From positions 973 to 6,806 of the forward strand of contig DHMA01000012.1 in the NCBI GenBank assembly GCA_002405555.1: DNA of 5,834 nucleotides, given 5' to 3'. The position numbers and the translations under genes were made by a program. The stretch's first letter is position 1, and every line of letters begins with the position of its first letter. The DNA comes from Opitutia bacterium UBA4654 (GTDB lineage Bacteria > Verrucomicrobiota > Verrucomicrobiia > Opitutales > Intestinicryptomonadaceae). The notes under the pieces were generated by a model, which did no database searches, had not been told where the DNA came from, and was given only the letters and a program-made list of their open reading frames with translations. Below, one piece after another: positions 4,001 to 5,834 of the stretch.

Positions 4001-5834
4001 TCTTTGAATGGTTTACGAACTTAAAACCGAACGAGATTATCGACGAGGACAAAACACTATCCGAACAGCCCGATGTCTTGAAAAAGCTCGAGGAGATATG
4101 GGACAAGGTTCTTTATCCCGTTGTAGAAGATGAATTGAAATACGGTTCTTCCGATGCTGAATACGTTCAACACTACAAACCGACGGGAGACTTATTGGGA
4201 GAAGCCGTCATAGACGGTTGGAGTAATTATTTGGGAAAAACTTCCTTCAACAATTTGATGACGGAACACGGAATACGCGGCATTGTCTACGACGGGCACA
4301 TAGACGGCAGGTGCTATGTGTCGTTCGAGGGAGGTGCGGCGGTCAAGCTTCAAGACCCGTTCACGTTCGACGACAACGGCGAGCTTATTCCGCTGACGGA
4401 GCGTTTCGACGAGACGAACCCCGATATGCGCTATTCGAGAGGCGCGGCGGGCAAGGCTTCGGGCGGCAATGCGGAAAATGGCGGGCTTTCTTCCGAGTCT
4501 ATGGCGGCGGAGTACGCCAAGCTGCGCGAAATCCGCGCGAAAACCGTCGGCGAGAAGCCCCTTACGTTTGTCCGCCCGATTTCCGCAATGCGTTCGGCTC
4601 TTCCGAAGTCCGTCCGTTTCAACAAGGCGGACAACCGCTTGGAGGGTGTGCCCTCTATCGGCGACATTCGCCGCTATATGGCGCGCGTATTCAACGTTCC
4701 CATCGAAAAGGGTTTGCGCTCGGAGGTTCGCCAGCGCGGGGCGTTGGGTGTCTACTACAACAGGCTTGAAGCTATCCGCACTCTTCGCGGGCATCACAAC
4801 GACCTCGACACTGTTGCCCACGAATTGGGGCACTACTTGGAAACCCTCTTTTTCGGCGGCAAGTTGGGCAGTGATGAGGTGAAAAGCTTTGCGCTAACAA
4901 AGGAGCTTGAAGACTACTGCGTTGAGCGTTTCGGCGAATTTTCCTACACGGGGCGCGAGCGAATCGGCGAGGGTTGGGCGCAGTTTATTTCCGACGTGAT
5001 AAAGGGCGACAAGACCGTTGCGGCGCGGTGTCCGAGGGCGTTTTCGGCGTTGAACGACGCGTTGCGGGAGAGCCCGAGGGCGAACGAGGCGTTCGGCTTC
5101 ATCTGTCAGATGGCTGACCTGAACGCGAATGCTTCGCCTTTACAGCGTGTGAATGCGAACATTCGCAGGAAGTCGGACGAGGTGCGCAAGACTTTCGTTG
5201 ACAGGCTTGTCGAAAGCGGGCGTTGGTTTACGCGTATGTGGTTTGACGAATACGAGGGTTTGGAGCGTTTCCAACGCGACCTTGAACGAAGCGGCGTAAG
5301 CGACGAGGACGGAAGCCGCGTTATCGACCTTGCCAGAAACTATGCGGGCGGTTCAGTCGGGCAGGTAAACTATTCGCTCACGGTAAACCAAATCGACCTT
5401 GACGGGCGTATTGTTGGAAAGTCTTTGCGTTCGATTTTAAGGGACAATTTGAAGACCGCCTACGACAAGGAGAACATTGACGCGTATTTGATGTGTCGGC
5501 GCGCGGTGGAGTACTACAAGACCGAGGAGCACAGGGCGGAAAAGAACGGTTGCAGGGGCAAGTTCGGCATTGACTATGCGGACGCCGCGGACGTTGTTTC
5601 CACGGCGACTGACGGAATGCGCAAATGTGCCGAGGAGCTTGACGTGTACATTCGAAACGACTTGAAGCTGCTCTTTGACGGCGGGCTTATAAACGAACGC
5701 ATCTATGCGGCGTGTTTGGCGAACAAAGGGTATTCGCCCTTGCAACGTTATATGGAGGCTGTTGGCGATGCGGACACGGGCGGAAGCGGCGGCGGTTTTG
5801 CGAATGTTGCTTCCGCTCTCCGCGCGTTCAGGGG
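1072..5834 (+). CDS. Giant multidomain polyvalent protein (3' partial)
   Basis: One uninterrupted frame of at least 1587 codons runs off the window with no stop. It starts at ATG 1072 (ATGA overlap) with AGGAGA at 1058-1063. Domain order by residue: helical 1-85; Gly/Asn linker 90-171; acidic linker 172-251; alpha/beta segment about 304-390; helical segment about 405-600; candidate BECR nuclease 604-714; linker about 725-758; ADP-ribosyltransferase 760-1112, with H808, Y839 and a helical insert; NPDMRYSRG linker 1116-1124; zinc metallopeptidase about 1160-1350, with H1250, E1251, H1254 and E1300; LPD-like helical region about 1377-1587. This mix of toxin-like and peptidase domains in one chain defines polyvalent proteins of phages and conjugative elements, thought to be delivered with the DNA to act on host processes. 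No signal peptide or membrane segment is apparent. The general class is well supported. Which host molecules it modifies or cuts is unknown. Confidence 0.93.
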   Translation, partial: MKPNDDETKQESIMDEMESVFKQRIEFARRACEIMQCNKQFKANLNLARAGAMEAYKGNVGQERILRLLELLAEASAAENSGVSNAARGVSVPDGVPNGGVFLGGNGGFYRNVDGVPAPISDAEALELLNRINQSDGEANGGLNGQVSGQGDNLNDNLNGLGGKLSGLDDKSEELVDGGRPDIVGVGELDDVAPAQNEVADEVDETAAEEDNSAVFDDSQVAENIEQGAEADNREVGGGVFDGAAEGTKSSGKASDGRNLRSFEKRDFKGVESDGFKPKELSRAEDFLARDKRYAAEYRKTPEQRIAEVCPNFVNDAIKGARENGSYHLQNADRADLRIVGYKKSNKFKIVKDGRRGSPLKTFNSEAEARDFLQRYIYTAADSVKSNWYPEAAAYGEFKDARGLSAEDAYVRDAAGEVSVDGVVIRSAKNPDEVRGDFRQLYGDAKNRADTDRTVGEILGKRDFESMDDFKRWLEQNSDVVAQKYDEIKDEYNNELDGEFERKWKEGINGNGNAEVAFEAQVKEFVRRQRHWLDNNVEDLARLYGAKIAGNGESEVKAMRSPKKLGKFLSALEARIGEFIEDLKGRVLNEEQAGIASVMKGEQKYYHIRLDDLGNVVALLRGSRDKNGANHILLKHFGKNAKMGYVSADDILNIGNIIRDGELKIVDENERRYFVNDPAMEGRKLTVVVKRSFKKGQPDFVFTFFSNKKAEEVRAKKLALGASPSDLSSSTMQTQSENAFESQGKISGNGYRANFGAKNRRAEIEKINRQFRELYDRYRGGDQAAYEEAVKMVAEYAKSKGYDVKVYHGTGSDGFDVADASSRNQKFGEGAQFHGRGLYIAMTPETAERYRRAGRKTESIVVGGKNPEEFGITPENIGINAGRIGDLLRRMYPHGSEFLLSDIKEHMARQKDVLARYKARLENLRPPDTKGSLEMGIRMSESLLASYEKEYAASEKIDSILKKHNVSVEMRRGSGKVFEWFTNLKPNEIIDEDKTLSEQPDVLKKLEEIWDKVLYPVVEDELKYGSSDAEYVQHYKPTGDLLGEAVIDGWSNYLGKTSFNNLMTEHGIRGIVYDGHIDGRCYVSFEGGAAVKLQDPFTFDDNGELIPLTERFDETNPDMRYSRGAAGKASGGNAENGGLSSESMAAEYAKLREIRAKTVGEKPLTFVRPISAMRSALPKSVRFNKADNRLEGVPSIGDIRRYMARVFNVPIEKGLRSEVRQRGALGVYYNRLEAIRTLRGHHNDLDTVAHELGHYLETLFFGGKLGSDEVKSFALTKELEDYCVERFGEFSYTGRERIGEGWAQFISDVIKGDKTVAARCPRAFSALNDALRESPRANEAFGFICQMADLNANASPLQRVNANIRRKSDEVRKTFVDRLVESGRWFTRMWFDEYEGLERFQRDLERSGVSDEDGSRVIDLARNYAGGSVGQVNYSLTVNQIDLDGRIVGKSLRSILRDNLKTAYDKENIDAYLMCRRAVEYYKTEEHRAEKNGCRGKFGIDYADAADVVSTATDGMRKCAEELDVYIRNDLKLLFDGGLINERIYAACLANKGYSPLQRYMEAVGDADTGGSGGGFANVASALRAFR
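1351..1421 (+). repeat. Pair of 11-bp direct repeats inside the giant gene
   Basis: GACGGTGTGCC occurs at 1351-1361 and again at 1411-1421, exactly 60 bp apart and in the same frame, encoding DGVP twice (residues 94-97 and 114-117). It lies in a Gly-rich linker, so a decayed duplication of a linker unit is the simplest reading. Convergent low-complexity coding is also possible. Confidence 0.5.
1498..1584 (+). repeat. Decayed 9/12-bp tandem repeat encoding an L-N/S-G/D linker
   Basis: Codon units can be laid out as TTA-AAT-GGT-CAG, GTA-AGT-GGT-CAG, TTA-AAT-GAC-AAC, TTA-AAC-GGC, TTA-GGC-GGT-AAG, CTA-AGC-GGC and TTA-GAT-GAC-AAG, with one irregular GGT-GAT-AAC between the second and third. They encode residues 143-171. 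Leucine here is almost always TTA, whereas the rest of the gene prefers TTG and CTT, so the stretch probably arose by slippage or duplication of one small unit. As protein it is a flexible, polar, glycine-rich linker with no recognised fold. Confidence 0.6.
1585..1824 (+). other. Acidic disordered linker of the giant protein
   Basis: Residues 172-251 contain 24 Asp/Glu and only 3 Lys/Arg by direct count, few aromatic residues, and many Ala and Gly. This is the profile of an intrinsically disordered, strongly negative linker between the N-terminal helical part and the first folded module. It could act as a spacer, help threading during delivery, or mimic nucleic acid. None of these roles is shown by the sequence. 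Confidence 0.6.
2878..3213 (+). other. Candidate BECR-fold (phage PBECR-like) nuclease domain
   Basis: Residues 604-714 begin with a beta element (KYYHIRLDDLGNVVALL) and continue with NHILLKHFGK (H631, H636). A helix follows (VSADDILNIGNIIRDGEL), then strands including RRYFV and LTVVVKRS, and a final FVFTFF strand containing T703. A histidine-bearing 'HIL.kH' helix, an 'i..I..iI..G' helix and a closing strand with Thr/Ser followed by aromatics is the layout I know from the phage barnase/EndoU/colicin E5-D/RelE-like nucleases in polyvalent and MuF proteins. If correct, it would be a metal-independent RNase. The match is by pattern only and the catalytic set is not certain. Confidence 0.5.
3201..3261 (+). 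repeat. 8-bp inverted repeat at the nuclease/ADP-ribosyltransferase junction
   Basis: CGAAGAGG (3201-3208) and CCTCTTCG (3254-3261) are perfect inverted copies. Between them lie two smaller potential hairpins: GCTA/TAGC around an A-rich loop (3214-3227) and GGGG-GCTT-CCCC (3231-3242). The segment is coding (linker rich in Ala, Ser and Pro), with codons such as CTA, CTG, GGG and CCT that are scarce elsewhere in the gene. It may be a trace of module joining or chance. A terminator is unlikely inside this frame. Confidence 0.35.
3349..4380 (+). other. ADP-ribosyltransferase domain (ART-PolyVal type) with helical insertion
   Basis: The lead-in helix contains GGDQAAYEEAVKMVAEYAK followed by SKGYDVKVYHGTGSDGF. 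'gd...a..mV.e.A...Gy....yHGT...F' is the start of ART domains in polyvalent proteins. H808 (in YHGT) and Y839 (in GRGLYIA, after GEGAQFHG) are the NAD-binding His and Tyr of the H-Y-x class. LSEQP (996-1000), GIRGIVYDG (1067-1075) and CYVSFEGGAAVKL give the C-terminal strands; E1086 is the candidate third catalytic residue. Residues 886-965 form a charged, predicted helical insertion. The expected reaction is transfer of ADP-ribose from NAD+ to a host macromolecule; the target is unknown. Confidence 0.8.
4549..5124 (+). other. HExxH zinc metallopeptidase domain of polyvalent type
   Basis: TVAHELGHYLE carries the zincin motif with H1250, E1251 and H1254. About 46 residues later, RIGEGWAQFISDVI provides E1300, a good candidate for the third zinc ligand in an 'E..A.F' helix. 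The upstream block, GDIRRYMARVFNVPIEKG followed by GALGVYYNRLEAIR, matches the substrate-strand region ('G.y......irlr...d...vaHElgH') typical of phage metallopeptidases in polyvalent proteins. All active-site residues appear intact. Substrates could be host defence proteins or the polyprotein itself; the sequence does not decide. Confidence 0.8.
5200..5834 (+). other. LPD-like helical region, cut by the window end
   Basis: Residues 1377-1587 resemble the helical region that commonly follows zincins in large polyvalent proteins. LARNYAGGS (from 1420) fits 'lar...G'. DGRIVGKSLRSILRD is followed by IDAYLMCRRAVEYY (1469-1482), which fits 'dfdaYlvarRalel'. GLINERIYAACLANKGYSPL (from 1538) and a Gly-rich end before ALRAFRG fit '...n..YvPl.R...gsg'. 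I would place it near the LPD38 type, but the exact LPD subtype is not certain. It is thought to be structural or scaffold-like with no known catalysis. Confidence 0.55.

Noticed and set aside
4192..4882. A minus-strand frame (213 codons) and plus-strand alternative frames (152 and 137 codons)
   Set aside because: The reading frame through here carries the end of the ART domain and the HExxH motif in order; the other frames are Arg/Ser-rich shadows.

Overview
The window looks like part of a bacteriophage, prophage or other transmissible element. No host housekeeping gene is visible. Every supported gene reads rightward, and most start codons overlap the previous stop as ATGA, so the genes look like one translationally coupled operon. 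The codon style (GCG, GGC, TTG, GAC, TCG preferred; good AGGAG-type ribosome sites) suits a moderately GC-rich bacterium. The style resembles gut Verrucomicrobiota or Lentisphaerota elements, but I cannot assign a taxon from this sequence.

Left part (1-1075): a Lar-type restriction-alleviation zinc-ribbon protein missing its first residues; an ASCH-domain protein; a short one-helix membrane protein, which has a competing overlapping ORF on the same ribosome site; a small two-helix membrane protein; and a 44-residue basic peptide. There is no gene-free stretch of any size.

Right part (1072-5834): one reading frame of at least 1587 codons, open at the window end. I read it as a large 'polyvalent protein' of the phage/conjugative-element class. 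From the N-terminus it carries: a helical segment; a Gly/Asn linker holding a decayed tandem repeat; an 80-residue acidic linker; a small alpha/beta segment; a long helical segment; a candidate BECR-type (barnase/EndoU/colicin/RelE-like) nuclease domain; an ADP-ribosyltransferase domain of the polyvalent type, split by a helical insertion; an NPDMRYS-type linker; an HExxH zinc metallopeptidase domain; and a helical region resembling the large-polyvalent-protein-associated (LPD) domain family.

Working model (inference): polyvalent proteins are thought to enter the recipient cell with the DNA and act on host defence or metabolism. Lar would help incoming DNA survive restriction, the ASCH protein may bind modified nucleotides or RNA, and the small membrane and basic proteins are of unknown function. 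No tRNA, rRNA, CRISPR array, insertion sequence, convincing promoter or terminator was seen.
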